64,000 nucleotides of DNA, from NCBI RefSeq assembly GCF_017355985.1, contig NZ_JAFIQU010000005.1, positions 248,001 to 312,000 on the forward strand, read 5' to 3'. The DNA comes from Arenibaculum pallidiluteum (GTDB lineage: Bacteria; Pseudomonadota; Alphaproteobacteria; Azospirillales; Azospirillaceae). The translations under genes and the position numbers were made by a program. The notes beneath the pieces were generated by a model. That model did not search any database and was not told the DNA's origin. It saw nothing but the letters and a program-made list of their open reading frames with translations. The stretch's first letter is position 1, and the number at the start of each line of letters is the position of its first letter. This document shows, piece by piece, positions 24,312 through 33,175 of this stretch.

Positions 24312-24698
24312 ATGAAGAGCTTCTGGTCGATGGGCTCCCCTGCATTTGGGGATGCTATTCACAAGTATGGCACGGCATCAATAAAGGCAGCATTTACTTA
24401 TCTAGAATGGGTCACGCTCGCTGCAATTGTTGAGGCTCTGGCAATACGAACAAGTAATAGGTTTGTTGATGAACTGGCGATGTTGTTTTTGGTTCTCCTA
24501 TCGATTTACCCTTCGCTATTTATTGTGCGGTGGTGTGATCGACTGGTCCGCAGAATGGATGCGCTGTCTGAGCCATTCAAGCTAATAATCTATGTGGAGT
24601 TGCTCGTAATTGCTTTGGTGCTGTCCTACGCAATTGCCGGTCATATAGTGGAAGGCGTCGCCTTTGAACTTGTTAAAATCAGCCTGTCTGGTGAATAA
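24312..24698 (+). CDS. Hypothetical membrane protein before the serine recombinase
   Basis: A 128-aa protein starting at ATG 24312 (an ATG at 24294 is possible). Three hydrophobic helices: AAFTYLEWVTLAAIVEAL, ELAMLFLVLLSIYPSLFIV and LIIYVELLVIALVLSYAIAG. A+T content is high compared with the chromosome. It ends two bases before the recombinase start, so the pair is probably co-transcribed. No family recognised. Confidence 0.65.
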   Translation: MKSFWSMGSPAFGDAIHKYGTASIKAAFTYLEWVTLAAIVEALAIRTSNRFVDELAMLFLVLLSIYPSLFIVRWCDRLVRRMDALSEPFKLIIYVELLVIALVLSYAIAGHIVEGVAFELVKISLSGE

Positions 24699-24700
24699 CC

Positions 24701-25285
24701 ATGCCACTGGTAGCAATTTATCTTCGAGTGTCAACTGACGGACAGAATGCTGAGAACCAACGTCGCGAGCTTGAGGCGGTTGCTACACGGTCAGGCTGGA
24801 CGGTAGTGGAGGTCTACGAGGATCACGGGATCAGTGGGGCCAAGGGGCGCGAGAAACGCCCCGCCTTTGACCGGCTCATGAGGGACGCTGCTAGGCGCAA
24901 GTTCGATATGGTGGCGGCGTGGTCCGTGGACCGGCTAGGGCGCTCCCTACAGGATCTTGTCAGTTTCCTTGCCGAGCTTCACGGCCTTGGCATTGACCTT
25001 TTCCTGCATCAGCAGGGGATCGACACGTCTACGCCAGCCGGCAAGGCCATGTTCCAAATGCTAGGCGTGTTCGCTGAGTTCGAGCGGGCCATGATCCGGG
25101 AGCGCGTCAACGCGGGCCTAGCGAGGGCCAGGGCGCAGGGTAAGCGTCTCGGACGGCCGCAGATAGCCGCAGACAAGGAAGCCGCTGTACGAGCTTCCCT
25201 CGCGGCTGGCATGGGCATTCAGAAGATCGCCAAGTCGCTCGGCGTGGGGGTGTCTGTCGTGCAAAGGGTCAAGCGGCAGTTATAG
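24701..25285 (+). CDS. Serine recombinase (resolvase/invertase family)
   Basis: A 194-aa small serine recombinase. The catalytic serine is S11 in YLRVSTDGQ, with R8, then DHGISGAKGREKRPAFDRL, DRLGRSLQDLVSFL, MFQMLGVFAEFERAMIRERV and a C-terminal helix-turn-helix (GIQKIAKSLGVGVSVVQRV). Length is that of resolvases/invertases, not of large serine integrases. It may resolve cointegrates or invert a segment; no paired inverted sites were found by eye. Confidence 0.92.
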   Translation: MPLVAIYLRVSTDGQNAENQRRELEAVATRSGWTVVEVYEDHGISGAKGREKRPAFDRLMRDAARRKFDMVAAWSVDRLGRSLQDLVSFLAELHGLGIDLFLHQQGIDTSTPAGKAMFQMLGVFAEFERAMIRERVNAGLARARAQGKRLGRPQIAADKEAAVRASLAAGMGIQKIAKSLGVGVSVVQRVKRQL

Positions 25286-25329
25286 AATGCAGCTTGATTA
25301 GCTGAGTTAAGAAGTAGGCTTGGTTGTGA

Positions 25330-25689
25330 TCAGCGCGAGGGGCTTATAACAGTGATGCGGCTGCCATTCTTGGCCAGCGCCTTAGACCGCTTGTATCTCT
25401 GATACAGTAATATTGGCGGGGTCCATACTATTACAAGGACGATAAATACTGAGAGCGTGACATCGTCTTTATTGTTCCCTTCCAAAGCAAATCCAGCAAT
25501 AGCTGTAACAACGAGTGCTACCGCACCGCAAAGCTCCGCCATGATAAGTGTAAGTGGTTGATCAAGGAAGCGATCTAGTAAAATCAGGATAATGATGGGG
25601 CCTAAGATCCATGCGATTGCGGCCGCAATCAGTACGAAAGGGGCAGCAGCGATCATAAGGCCCACAATAATGCTGGCCACTATGTCCAT
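25330..25689 (-). CDS. Hypothetical membrane protein
   Basis: A 119-aa protein with four hydrophobic helices (SIIVGLMIAAAPFVLIAAAI; WILGPIIILILLDRF; LIMAELCGAVALVVTAIAGF; SVFIVLVIVWTPPILLY) and a basic C-terminal tail. ATG 25689 is preferred: it starts directly before the first helix, with AGGG before it; the frame extends to 25767 with a polar part that looks noncoding. AT-rich like its neighbour at 24312. Function unknown. Confidence 0.55.
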   Translation of the reverse strand: MDIVASIIVGLMIAAAPFVLIAAAIAWILGPIIILILLDRFLDQPLTLIMAELCGAVALVVTAIAGFALEGNNKDDVTLSVFIVLVIVWTPPILLYQRYKRSKALAKNGSRITVISPSR

Positions 25690-26033
25690 GATGTAGGCCC
25701 TACTATCAGAATTAGCACTGTTTCTGGTAAATTCTGCCGCGGCAATTTTATAAATGCAATACACCACGCCGGAGTAGAGATTTCACTCTCCTGCTGGGTG
25801 GCCCCAATCTCTCTCTCGGAGTTCTGCCATCTTCTCGACGTGCCGCAATGTTGGCGAAGTGGTCCGCCTGCGCCAATTCTGATCCGGTTTCGGCGACGCG
25901 ACGGTGGTACTCAAGCAGGGCTGCCGTGTGCGCAACGACCAAGCCCTGATCCGCTTATCGAGAACGCATTTAGCCGTATCTGGCTCACTGGCCGCCTTCG
26001 CCTGTCCTGCGGTACGGACGTGCCTTTGAGTGG

Positions 26034-26267
26034 CTATGCTGGGACTCGAACCTCGACGGCAACCTGTCCCCTGGTCCCACAGTTGCGGCAGACGAAGCGG
26101 GGGATCAGGTCTGCCAGCGGAGTTTCGGGTCCCAAGGCCACTACCAGAGGCGGCAGGCTCTCAGGGTGGTCCATGTGCCGGCAACCCAGACAAGTTAATC
26201 GAACTGCCTCCGGGTGTGTGCAATGGCTGAGCCGGGCCTGATCCAGGGGAACGGTTCGAAAACTCAT
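26034..26267 (-). CDS. Small zinc-ribbon protein A
   Basis: A 77-aa protein with GGAGG nine bases before its ATG. A Zn ribbon is formed by LTCLGCRHMDH (CxxC) and FVCRNCGTRGQV (CxxC), separated by about 28 residues that include LPPLVVALGPETPLADLIPR. It is divergent from and resembles the next gene in layout. Such proteins are often nucleic-acid-binding adaptors, but no role is shown. Confidence 0.7.
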   Translation of the reverse strand: MSFRTVPLDQARLSHCTHPEAVRLTCLGCRHMDHPESLPPLVVALGPETPLADLIPRFVCRNCGTRGQVAVEVRVPA

Positions 26268-26313
26268 GGCTTGTCCCTCCCACTGGACGGATGGTAGAAC
26301 AGAAAGGGAACAT

Positions 26314-26583
26314 ATGACAGCCGATTGCCATCTGATGCCAGAAAGCCATGACAAGGACGCCAGCCATGTCGCCCACATGCGGCTCGGGGATCTGGTGCGC
26401 CCTGCTATGGTCGTGAGGGTGCAGTGCGGCTATTGCCTCCGCACGGGGCCTCTTAATCTCATTGCCCTGTTGGCCAGCTATGGCCACACGATCCGGCTGG
26501 CGGAAATCGGCCCAAACTTGAAGTGTCGCGGCTGCGGTGCCCGGGGCCTGATCAGCTTTCACGCTCGGCACATCAGCGAATAG
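26314..26583 (+). CDS. Small zinc-ribbon protein B, divergent from A
   Basis: An 89-aa protein starting at ATG 26314 with AAGGGAA before it. It has VQCGYCLRTGPLNLIALLAS and LKCRGCGARGLI, the same CxxC...CxxCGxRG plan with a 31-residue spacer and an 'LAEIG' helix. The two ribbon genes face away from each other over 46 bases, so a shared control region is likely. They look like diverged duplicates. Function unknown. Confidence 0.7.
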   Translation: MTADCHLMPESHDKDASHVAHMRLGDLVRPAMVVRVQCGYCLRTGPLNLIALLASYGHTIRLAEIGPNLKCRGCGARGLISFHARHISE

Positions 26584-26607
26584 CCAGCCTGACGAGTCGG
26601 AGGCAGC

Positions 26608-26808
26608 CTATTGACGGCTGCTGCCTGGCGGAATGGATTGGGCTTGAAGAGCGTCTATGGCTGTAACGATCCGTTTCCAGGTCGCGTAGCCTGCTTCGTC
26701 ACCCTGTTCACGCAATTCATCCGCACGCATTGCCGCGTGGATCGCTGCTTCGTCACCGTGTTGCTGGATCAACAGGTTGGCCGCGCGATAAATGTCTGCT
26801 TCGATCAT
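26608..26808 (-). CDS. Hypothetical helical protein (DUF6961-like)
   Basis: A 66-aa protein starting at ATG 26808. ADIYRAANLLIQQHGDEAA and DEAGYATWKRIVTAIDAL form a helical pattern shared by a short family in alphaproteobacteria and their mobile elements. The frame is open to 26883, but that part lies in the next gene. It ends 24 bases from the end of zinc-ribbon B, convergent with it. Function unknown. Confidence 0.65.
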   Translation of the reverse strand: MIEADIYRAANLLIQQHGDEAAIHAAMRADELREQGDEAGYATWKRIVTAIDALQAQSIPPGSSRQ

Positions 26809-26818
26809 GGTTGCGTGT

Positions 26819-27418
26819 TCAATGGGCGGTGTACCGTTGCGCGAATTCAGCCACCTTCTTGGCAGCGCCCCATTCATCATCACCGATCAACTCGATCCTG
26901 AATGGTTTTGATCCGCCGGCGAACAGGTCTGTGGCGACAAGCTGACTGCTCTTCGAAACCACCACCGCGTATCTCTCGGGCCACACACCCGCCGCGCTCT
27001 CGGTCATGGGGGCGCCTGGCGTGCCGTTGTCGTAGAAAACCGTTGTGCGCATTCCATCCTTGACGGCGACTGTATGGCTGATGCGGAGCCCATCAGCGCC
27101 GCGATGCGCCAGAACCTTGGCGATTGTGGCCGTGGATTGAGCATTGGTGCTCATATCCTCAAAGACTCGAAAGCGGCCGGTGATGAAGCGGCCGGGCATG
27201 ATCTGCGTCGGCATCTCAGCCGTTTGCCAGTAGGTCATGACTTCGTCTGGCGTGAGCAGAGGTAGTCGCTCGATGAAGGCCTGTGCCACGCAGCCGGTCA
27301 CCGGACATGTGTGCAGGTCCAGCGAGCCCGCAGAGTGGGCCAGCTTCTGCGGTGGGGCATTAGTTGTCTGGCATGCCGCCAGCGTGAGCAGCGATGTGAT
27401 CAGAACCTTGCGCAGCAC
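26819..27418 (-). CDS. Lipoprotein, unknown function
   Basis: A 199-aa protein with a lipoprotein signal (LITSLLTLAAC, lipidated at C16). The mature part is soluble, with CPVTGCVAQ (two Cys), a HRGADGLRISHTVAVKDGM segment and a helical end. It ends 10 bases before the start of the 66-aa gene on the same strand, so they may be an operon. No family recognised. Confidence 0.65.
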   Translation of the reverse strand: MLRKVLITSLLTLAACQTTNAPPQKLAHSAGSLDLHTCPVTGCVAQAFIERLPLLTPDEVMTYWQTAEMPTQIMPGRFITGRFRVFEDMSTNAQSTATIAKVLAHRGADGLRISHTVAVKDGMRTTVFYDNGTPGAPMTESAAGVWPERYAVVVSKSSQLVATDLFAGGSKPFRIELIGDDEWGAAKKVAEFAQRYTAH

Positions 27419-27662
27419 AAAAGCCTCCGCTCAACCCGGGCGAGAAGTTTAGCATGTCACGCAACTTCGTACGATTGGGTGCTTGAAGGCGGCTGCCCTT
27501 GAACGCCGAACTGGGATCAGCGCCGAGTAGATTGCGCATGCCATGTAACGGCGAGAAAGACACCCCCATACGGTGGGGGCAATGGTAAGGTCGATCTGGT
27601 GGTGGAGTGAGGGACGCTCACGGTCGAGTCACGTTGCGCCCTCATTCGCCAGGCAATTTCAG

Positions 27663-28598
27663 CTATTCGTCCATGTCGTCCAGATCGCCCAAGCAGTCTG
27701 CGATCCCGAGAGATTTTACGATTTGATAATCTTCATCCGCTTCAAGCTCCCTGGCGCAAAATGCTTTTAGATGATCGACCTTGTATTGGGCTGTTGCGTC
27801 TAGTCCAAAGGTAGATAGTGCAGCTTCGTCCAACGTAAGTAGCTCGCCGCTGTTCTGGTCGAACCACGGACGGCTCTTGTCTCCCGACCTATCCCAGACG
27901 AAGTAAAGGTTGACTTCCGCCGCTGGGAGACGGTTGATCTGGTCATCAGTCAGCGTGAGCCGTTTACCTGTCCGGCTCAGCCACTTGAAAGGTGGCCGTT
28001 CAGTCCAAACGGGAGGGAGCGCCTTTGTGGCCGGTGAGCCCTCGCTAGACGCGGGTATGGCCTGAGCAGGCTCTTTAGGAGCCTCGGGAGCAGGCTTGAT
28101 CTCCCTCCGCCTGCTGGAAGGTGCATTCGGCCCCTCGAACTCGCCCTCGATGCAGGCCCATTGTCCGTCTCGCGGGCGCTGGATGTGCGTTACGACGCTG
28201 ACGGCCTTCCTTCCTTCGGACCTCCACTGAGTGCGGATCTTGAACACCTGGCTGGTGCCATCCGGGCGGAGCTTTAGGAAGTGGTCCCATTCGGGAACCC
28301 ACCTGGCGTGCTTAAAGGGGTCGTACTCGTCGGCAGTCAGTAGCGCCTTCCGGATCTTGACGCTCTTGCTCTTAGGGTTGAAACCTCCCTTGGTGATGTT
28401 GCAGACAGCGACGGCATAGAGCGTATCGCCGTTAGGATCTTCGCAAGTGTCCGTTCCTTGCTCGTTCATCAGGGCGAAGCCAACAACGAAGCGGTTGGGT
28501 GCCTTGGAGCCGTTGAAGCGAGCGGGCTCGGCGCTAACAAGCATGGCGTTATATTCACCTTCGGGAGCGTTCCCGTAGATGGTGGTGTTGTCAGTCAT
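27663..28598 (-). CDS. Hypothetical protein, possibly nucleic-acid-binding
   Basis: A 311-aa soluble protein. The N-terminal 150 residues are beta-rich (EGEYNAMLVSAEPARFNGSK; NRFVVGFALMNEQG; YAVAVCNITKGGF), faintly like phage single-strand-binding or DUF669-type modules. A proline-rich linker (EIKPAPEAPKEPAQAIPAS) leads to a 110-residue C-terminal part with LTDDQINRLPAAEVNLYFVW and a very acidic end (LGDLDDMDE), typical of single-strand-binding protein tails. The acidic tail is the best clue; the assignment is inference. Confidence 0.6.
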   Translation of the reverse strand: MTDNTTIYGNAPEGEYNAMLVSAEPARFNGSKAPNRFVVGFALMNEQGTDTCEDPNGDTLYAVAVCNITKGGFNPKSKSVKIRKALLTADEYDPFKHARWVPEWDHFLKLRPDGTSQVFKIRTQWRSEGRKAVSVVTHIQRPRDGQWACIEGEFEGPNAPSSRRREIKPAPEAPKEPAQAIPASSEGSPATKALPPVWTERPPFKWLSRTGKRLTLTDDQINRLPAAEVNLYFVWDRSGDKSRPWFDQNSGELLTLDEAALSTFGLDATAQYKVDHLKAFCARELEADEDYQIVKSLGIADCLGDLDDMDE

Positions 28599-28804
28599 TT
28601 GGGCTGTTCTAGTTTAGGGCATGGCACTATGGCTGCAAGGCCATAGAGCAAGATGATAGTATGTTCGTATGGCTACATGGTTATATGGCAGTTATCTGAA
28701 CCTCTCGTTGATGTGTAGTCGCGCAGCCAGCCTTGCGGCTGCTGCGCTTTGCATTGTTTTGATGACTGTGTGGATGCCTTCGTTCAGAGTTTCGAAGGGC
28801 CTAT

Positions 28805-29404
28805 TTAAGGAAGGCTCCTTATGAATTCCCGGAACTCGGCTGTATTCGGACATGGCTCTTGGAATTTTGCAATTCGAAGTGCACGATACCATGGCATTCC
28901 GTAGCCTTTTGCTATGGCTGCGGCTAGCGTCCTATCGTCTACGGCCTGATCAGGGTTGGCGTATTTTTCCCAATCCGAAGCCTTAAGGCGGCGAACTAAG
29001 GAGTTCATTTCGTTCCCAATTGCCCGTGCTCGACGCTTCCACGCGTTAGGTGCCTTATCGTACGCCCGGTGCATTTCGGGAGGCATCGGATCAAGATGCT
29101 GAGGGTTTACGCACCATCGGTTGTGGCAATGGTGGCCCACATCCATGTCCCCTCGGAGGGTTCCATCCCTGAGTGCGCACAGAATACGGGAAACCTTCCC
29201 AAGCTTTTTCTTTCCATCCATTGAGTAGCTGATGACTGGACGGCCATTGTTGGTGGCACCGTTCCACCGCCAGCAGGCTTCTTGTCCGGCGCTTGCGTCG
29301 ATTTGCTCGGATAGGCGAGCGTCTAACGTGGGGTTCTGAGCAAGCAGCGTCTCTCGGTTCAGGCTGATGCCTGAGCCGGTCTTAGTGTTCTCCATGTTTT
29401 CCAA
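28805..29404 (-). CDS. HNH_3-type endonuclease
   Basis: A 199-aa protein. CWRWNGATNNGRPVISYSMDG and DVGHHCHNRWCVNPQHLDPM form the zinc-bound HNH_3 core seen in phage and group I intron homing endonucleases. A helical C-terminus (LRRLKASDWEKYAN... LAAAIAKGYGMPWYRAL) resembles a nuclease-associated DNA-binding repeat. It is AT-richer than the chromosome. It may be a free-standing homing endonuclease that spreads the element. Confidence 0.82.
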   Translation of the reverse strand: MENMENTKTGSGISLNRETLLAQNPTLDARLSEQIDASAGQEACWRWNGATNNGRPVISYSMDGKKKLGKVSRILCALRDGTLRGDMDVGHHCHNRWCVNPQHLDPMPPEMHRAYDKAPNAWKRRARAIGNEMNSLVRRLKASDWEKYANPDQAVDDRTLAAAIAKGYGMPWYRALRIAKFQEPCPNTAEFREFIRSLP

Positions 29405-29681
29405 GAACCAAAAAAAAGGGCCACGAACTCGCGTCCGTGACCGACTGCATTAGCTTCTCTTGAAGCCGACGCAAAGGTGCCACACCAATAGTTATTCAAA
29501 TCTTACTTAAAAGCTAACGGATTGTAAACGGCCGGGCGGCGTCCGAAACTGCCTCTTTGATGCATTCTGTGACTCGCCATAGCCTCCGCGCAGTGAGGCC
29601 GACGACCTGCCGGGTTCCCTGCCTAGCCGAAGCAATCAGACTCAACCACGGGGCTCCCTATGGCCTCCTGAGGCCCTTAGC

Positions 29682-30221
29682 TCAATCGAGCTTCTTGGCT
29701 ACGTCCTCCGGCCTCAAATGCGTGTACCGGGCTAGCATCCGATAATCCCGATGGCCCGAGATAAGGGCGACCTCGGGGACGCTCAGCCCCTTTTCGAAGA
29801 ACCGGCTGACAGCCTCATGGCGTAAGTCATGCAAGCGGAGGTTTGTGATCCTGGCTCGCTTGATCAATCGTCCCCAGGCGAGACGGACAGCGTTGGCTGA
29901 GAGAGGAAAGATCCTCACTGAGTCGTGACCCCCATCTAGGATGCCCCTAAGAATGCGAATGGCCTCTCCGGAAAGGGGAATTGTCCGGGGGTGCCCATTC
30001 TTGGTTTCGGGGATATGCAGGGTGCGCCTCGCCCAATCCACAAACTGCCACCGCGCATTGACCAACTCGCCTCGCCTCATGCCGGTTTCGATGGCGAACC
30101 GGAGCAACGAGCCCATGAGGGGATTGCGACCATGTTCTACGGCATTCAGAAGGCGTTGAAATTCGGTAAGCCCTTCGATGCGCCGAGTCTTTACCTTTGA
30201 CGAAGCGGGCTTGCTGCCCAA
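29682..30221 (-). pseudogene. Tyrosine recombinase, catalytic core only
   Basis: A 179-aa protein that begins where the catalytic domain of an integrase starts. The catalytic set is all present: ETGMRRGEL (Arg), PETKNGHPRT (Lys), LHDLRHEA (HxxR), LISGHRDY (His) and ARYTHLRPED (Tyr). The arm- and core-binding N-terminal domains (about 150-200 residues) are missing. The sequence upstream belongs to a different gene. It is probably the remnant of an older element whose 5' part was replaced, though a minimal recombinase is possible. Confidence 0.75.
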
Positions 30222-30226
30222 GGCTG

Positions 30227-31102
30227 TTATCGTTGAGAAGACTCAAATCGCTGAACTGCGCCGATAAGCAGACGTTCACTAAAGCCGAATAAGAAGGCCA
30301 CCAGACCTACTGCTCCGATGCTCTTGAATGTTACCAAACTGGCCTGCACAAACATTACGGCAACTAGCCCGGTAACTGCCCCGACAAGAGGCCGTGCTAC
30401 AGTAACAGCTAGCCCTTCATAGGCGCTTGGTGATTGGCCCAAAGTTGTGAGTGTTAGGAGGGCGCTCAAGCAGGCGCCAAGCCCTCCAAGAACAAATGTT
30501 GCAACCATAACATCGCTATCCATGTCCTCTGTGCTAACTTCTTTGATTTGGTACAACTTTGCAGCGAGGTCTGGTCTCGTATATATCAGGTATGCCAGGG
30601 CGCATATGAAAGATGCTAATATAATCGTAAGCCAAAATATTCGCGACGATGTGCGTTCTCGTGTGTCGTAGAGGTAAATGACTTGCTTCTCATAAAGATC
30701 AAACGCTTCTATTACGACGGCTCTTAGGTCGTGGCCTTGTTTTTTGGGGTCGCTGGATAGCGTTGCTAATAGATCCAGAACTGGTTTGCCATGAACTGAG
30801 GGGAGTAGGGCACTTGCTTTGGCTGCCAGGGACGCTGCAAGGGCAGATATTTGAGCGTCGGAGTATGTATTTATGATTAGCCGTTCTGCTAGAATAATAG
30901 TTTGCGCGGACCGCTCGAGTTGGTCGGCCGATAATGCGCTTTCGGCGATATCAGCGTACTTTACTGCGGCTATTTTCGCGGTGTCATCGGAAAGTAATTT
31001 TGCGTACTCTCTGGCGCCATCTATGCGGGCCTGCAATCTGTAAGCGCGAGAATACATTTGCTTCCCAAATGCGGTCAGAGGAAGCTTGGGAAATTTTAGC
31101 AT
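30227..31102 (-). CDS. Membrane protein of unknown function
   Basis: A 291-aa protein from ATG 31102, with GGAGGG seven bases before it. Residues 1-155 are soluble and helical (ESALSADQLERSAQTIILAE...); then come helices IFWLTIILASFICALAYLIY, MVATFVLGGLGACLSALLT, VARPLVGAVTGLVAVMFVQA and VGLVAFLFGFSERLLIGAV, the last followed by a short basic end. The GFSERxxxGxVxR ending recurs in unrelated-context membrane proteins of mobile elements. AT-rich. It ends six bases before the core-only integrase starts. Could be a defence effector, but nothing proves this. Confidence 0.7.
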   Translation of the reverse strand: MLKFPKLPLTAFGKQMYSRAYRLQARIDGAREYAKLLSDDTAKIAAVKYADIAESALSADQLERSAQTIILAERLIINTYSDAQISALAASLAAKASALLPSVHGKPVLDLLATLSSDPKKQGHDLRAVVIEAFDLYEKQVIYLYDTRERTSSRIFWLTIILASFICALAYLIYTRPDLAAKLYQIKEVSTEDMDSDVMVATFVLGGLGACLSALLTLTTLGQSPSAYEGLAVTVARPLVGAVTGLVAVMFVQASLVTFKSIGAVGLVAFLFGFSERLLIGAVQRFESSQR

Positions 31103-31380
31103 AGATTTTCCCTCCCTAGCCCATGTGACCATGCGTATTCTGCTGCGCGCCGGAAACCTGCTATGTTGACGGTGCTTACTAGCACTAGTGGTGCCGTACG
31201 TTGATTGTCCTGCTTCTGGTTATCTTGAATGCATTCAGTGTGCGGCTCGGGTCTCTTTGATGCGTCTAGGAATGGAAGAATAGCAGGTAAATCCGTGGAG
31301 AGTCCGCCACGCCTCGCTACTAGCAATCTAGCCAGGCGAGCCGGACTCAGCCGCGGGGCATTCTACGGGCTTAGATGGGC

Positions 31381-33060
31381 TCAGGGGTGAAGGTGCGAGA
31401 GATCCAGGCCCTTATAGGTGATCTTCGCCATAGCCTCGCTCAGTACAGCCAACGGCACCCCGTTTCCGCCATAGGAGCGGCCAACCCCGCCATCCGAATG
31501 GCCAGTTAGGGCATCGTGAACCTCTTCCTCGATCCGTGCAGCCCGGCAGGCATCCTTGAACCCATGCCGGAATGAGTGGAACACCTTCCGCCCGTCGGTG
31601 ATACCGATGGCCCGAGCGTATCGGCCCCACCACTTGCTCCAATTGCCGGTGGCATGGCCCTTGTTGTCACCCTTGAGATCCGGGAACAACAAGGGACTGT
31701 CCGCCTTCCGTCGTTCATCGACGTGGGCCAGGAAGCCGCAACGGACCAATTCCGGATGGAGTGGCACCTTTCGCCGCGATTGGCGCGTCTTGACGCTCTT
31801 TCCCTCGTCCAACGTGTTGATATCGATGTAGGTCACCCCGTCGTCATGCCGCACATCGGATGCGCGCAACTGACCAAGCTCTTCCAGCCGAGCGCCCGCG
31901 AAGAGCGCCAGCAGGGGCAGCCAATAGTCCGCATTCCGGAGCATCATTGAGCCCGGCTTGGTCGAATAGTGCTCGGAGCGCCTTCCTCGGAAGACGGGGG
32001 AGTTAAAGATCCGAGCAAGGTCCGCAGCATCGTATGGCAGGCGCCGCTTATCGACGTTCTTAGCCTCCGCCACCTTGATCCCATGGGCCGGGTTCGTAGC
32101 GCAGTAGTCATTGTTCTGAGCCCAGCCGAAGATGGCGCTCAGGGCGGCGATGTCGGCATTGACTGATCCCGCGCTCAGCCGTTCCGCGTCGTTGCCTTCG
32201 AACGCCCTCACGATTTCAGGGATCGGCATAGCGCGCTGAGCAGCGGTTAGCGTCCTCGGCATTTTGAGCAGAGCGTCCTTGAGATCGCGGACATGAGCCT
32301 TCGTGATCGCCGCGATAGGGAGGTCGCCGTTCACGTCGCAGAACCGCCTAACAGCCGTATCGAATTTGGCCTTGCTCTTCGGCGGCAAGCCGCGCTCTGC
32401 GTCGTACTTCGCGTAGATCGCAGTCAGCGTCAGGGGCGGTTTAGCCTTGACCTCGGCATCCTGGGGTGTGGGCAGGGGAGCGGGCTCCTGACCATCCACG
32501 AACATGGGATCTTCCGGACCGGCATCCAGGTCTCCGCACATGCGGTCGAAGATGATCCGTTTGATCTCCACGTCAGCCCTGGTCAGCAGGTGTGCCAGCT
32601 TCCTATGGGCCGGGGTGCCGAGGGGGATAGAGATACCTTCTGCTGCCTCGATCTCCCTGATGGTTTCCTCGGCCCCATAGAGACGGTTCGTGCGCAGGTT
32701 GCTTCGGGCCATGTCCAACTGCTCGGATTGCAGATCAATGGCATCCGCAGGAGCTTCGAAGTTGATCCACGTCCTGAGCCGCAGGTCATCGGCCTCAGCC
32801 AGTGCCTTAGCGAATTGGCGTCGGGTGATCTCCTTGAGGTCGGCTTCGGACAGGTTCGGATTGGCTCGCGTCATGGCGAAGAGCCTTAGCCCTACAGCTT
32901 TGGTCAGGGCTAATGACCTTTCTGCGACGGATTTGTCGGAAGTTCGAAGCGTCCGCGTGATCTCGCTTCGCCCAAAGCGGCCTCTGAGATCCGATGGAAT
33001 GAACAGACGTAGATAGTAGATCCCGTTTGCTCTGAGTTGCAGGTTTGCGATGCCGGTCAT
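31381..33060 (-). CDS. Tyrosine recombinase integrase of element 2
   Basis: A 559-aa integrase with an N-terminal DUF6538-type domain (LQLRANGIYYLRLFIPSDLR, TRTLRTSDKSVAERSLAL). The frame is open to 33123, but ATG 33060 starts directly at MTGIANLQLR and leaves the CGTAGCA pair (33070-33088) upstream. Core-binding domain about 245-400; catalytic residues GARLEELGQL (Arg), KVFHSFRHGFKD (HxxR), LTGHSDGG (His) and GRSYGG (Tyr). It lies 115 bases from the 18-base repeat at 33176, so it should be the integrase of this element. Confidence 0.92.
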   Translation of the reverse strand: MTGIANLQLRANGIYYLRLFIPSDLRGRFGRSEITRTLRTSDKSVAERSLALTKAVGLRLFAMTRANPNLSEADLKEITRRQFAKALAEADDLRLRTWINFEAPADAIDLQSEQLDMARSNLRTNRLYGAEETIREIEAAEGISIPLGTPAHRKLAHLLTRADVEIKRIIFDRMCGDLDAGPEDPMFVDGQEPAPLPTPQDAEVKAKPPLTLTAIYAKYDAERGLPPKSKAKFDTAVRRFCDVNGDLPIAAITKAHVRDLKDALLKMPRTLTAAQRAMPIPEIVRAFEGNDAERLSAGSVNADIAALSAIFGWAQNNDYCATNPAHGIKVAEAKNVDKRRLPYDAADLARIFNSPVFRGRRSEHYSTKPGSMMLRNADYWLPLLALFAGARLEELGQLRASDVRHDDGVTYIDINTLDEGKSVKTRQSRRKVPLHPELVRCGFLAHVDERRKADSPLLFPDLKGDNKGHATGNWSKWWGRYARAIGITDGRKVFHSFRHGFKDACRAARIEEEVHDALTGHSDGGVGRSYGGNGVPLAVLSEAMAKITYKGLDLSHLHP

Positions 33061-33069
33061 GTGGTCCGT

Positions 33070-33088
33070 CGTAGCAAATGCCGTAGCA
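33070..33088. promoter_or_regulatory. Paired CGTAGCA repeats, right arm sites of element 2
   Basis: CGTAGCA at 33070-33076 and 33082-33088 has the same sequence, 12-base period and orientation as the left pair, and lies between integrase start and attachment repeat. Confidence 0.65.
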
Positions 33089-33175
33089 ATTGCCCGTCCG
33101 GCCCTCGATCCGCTTAGCTGCAAGCCGTCCTCTCCCTAGCATTTCCGCCACCTACACGGCTGAAATGGGGGAGAC

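Noticed and set aside
26035-26060. tRNA-like GGTTCGAGTCCC on the minus strand
   Set aside because: The T-loop sequence looks right, but stems do not pair and no acceptor or anticodon arm can be made; it is the end of the zinc-ribbon A gene.
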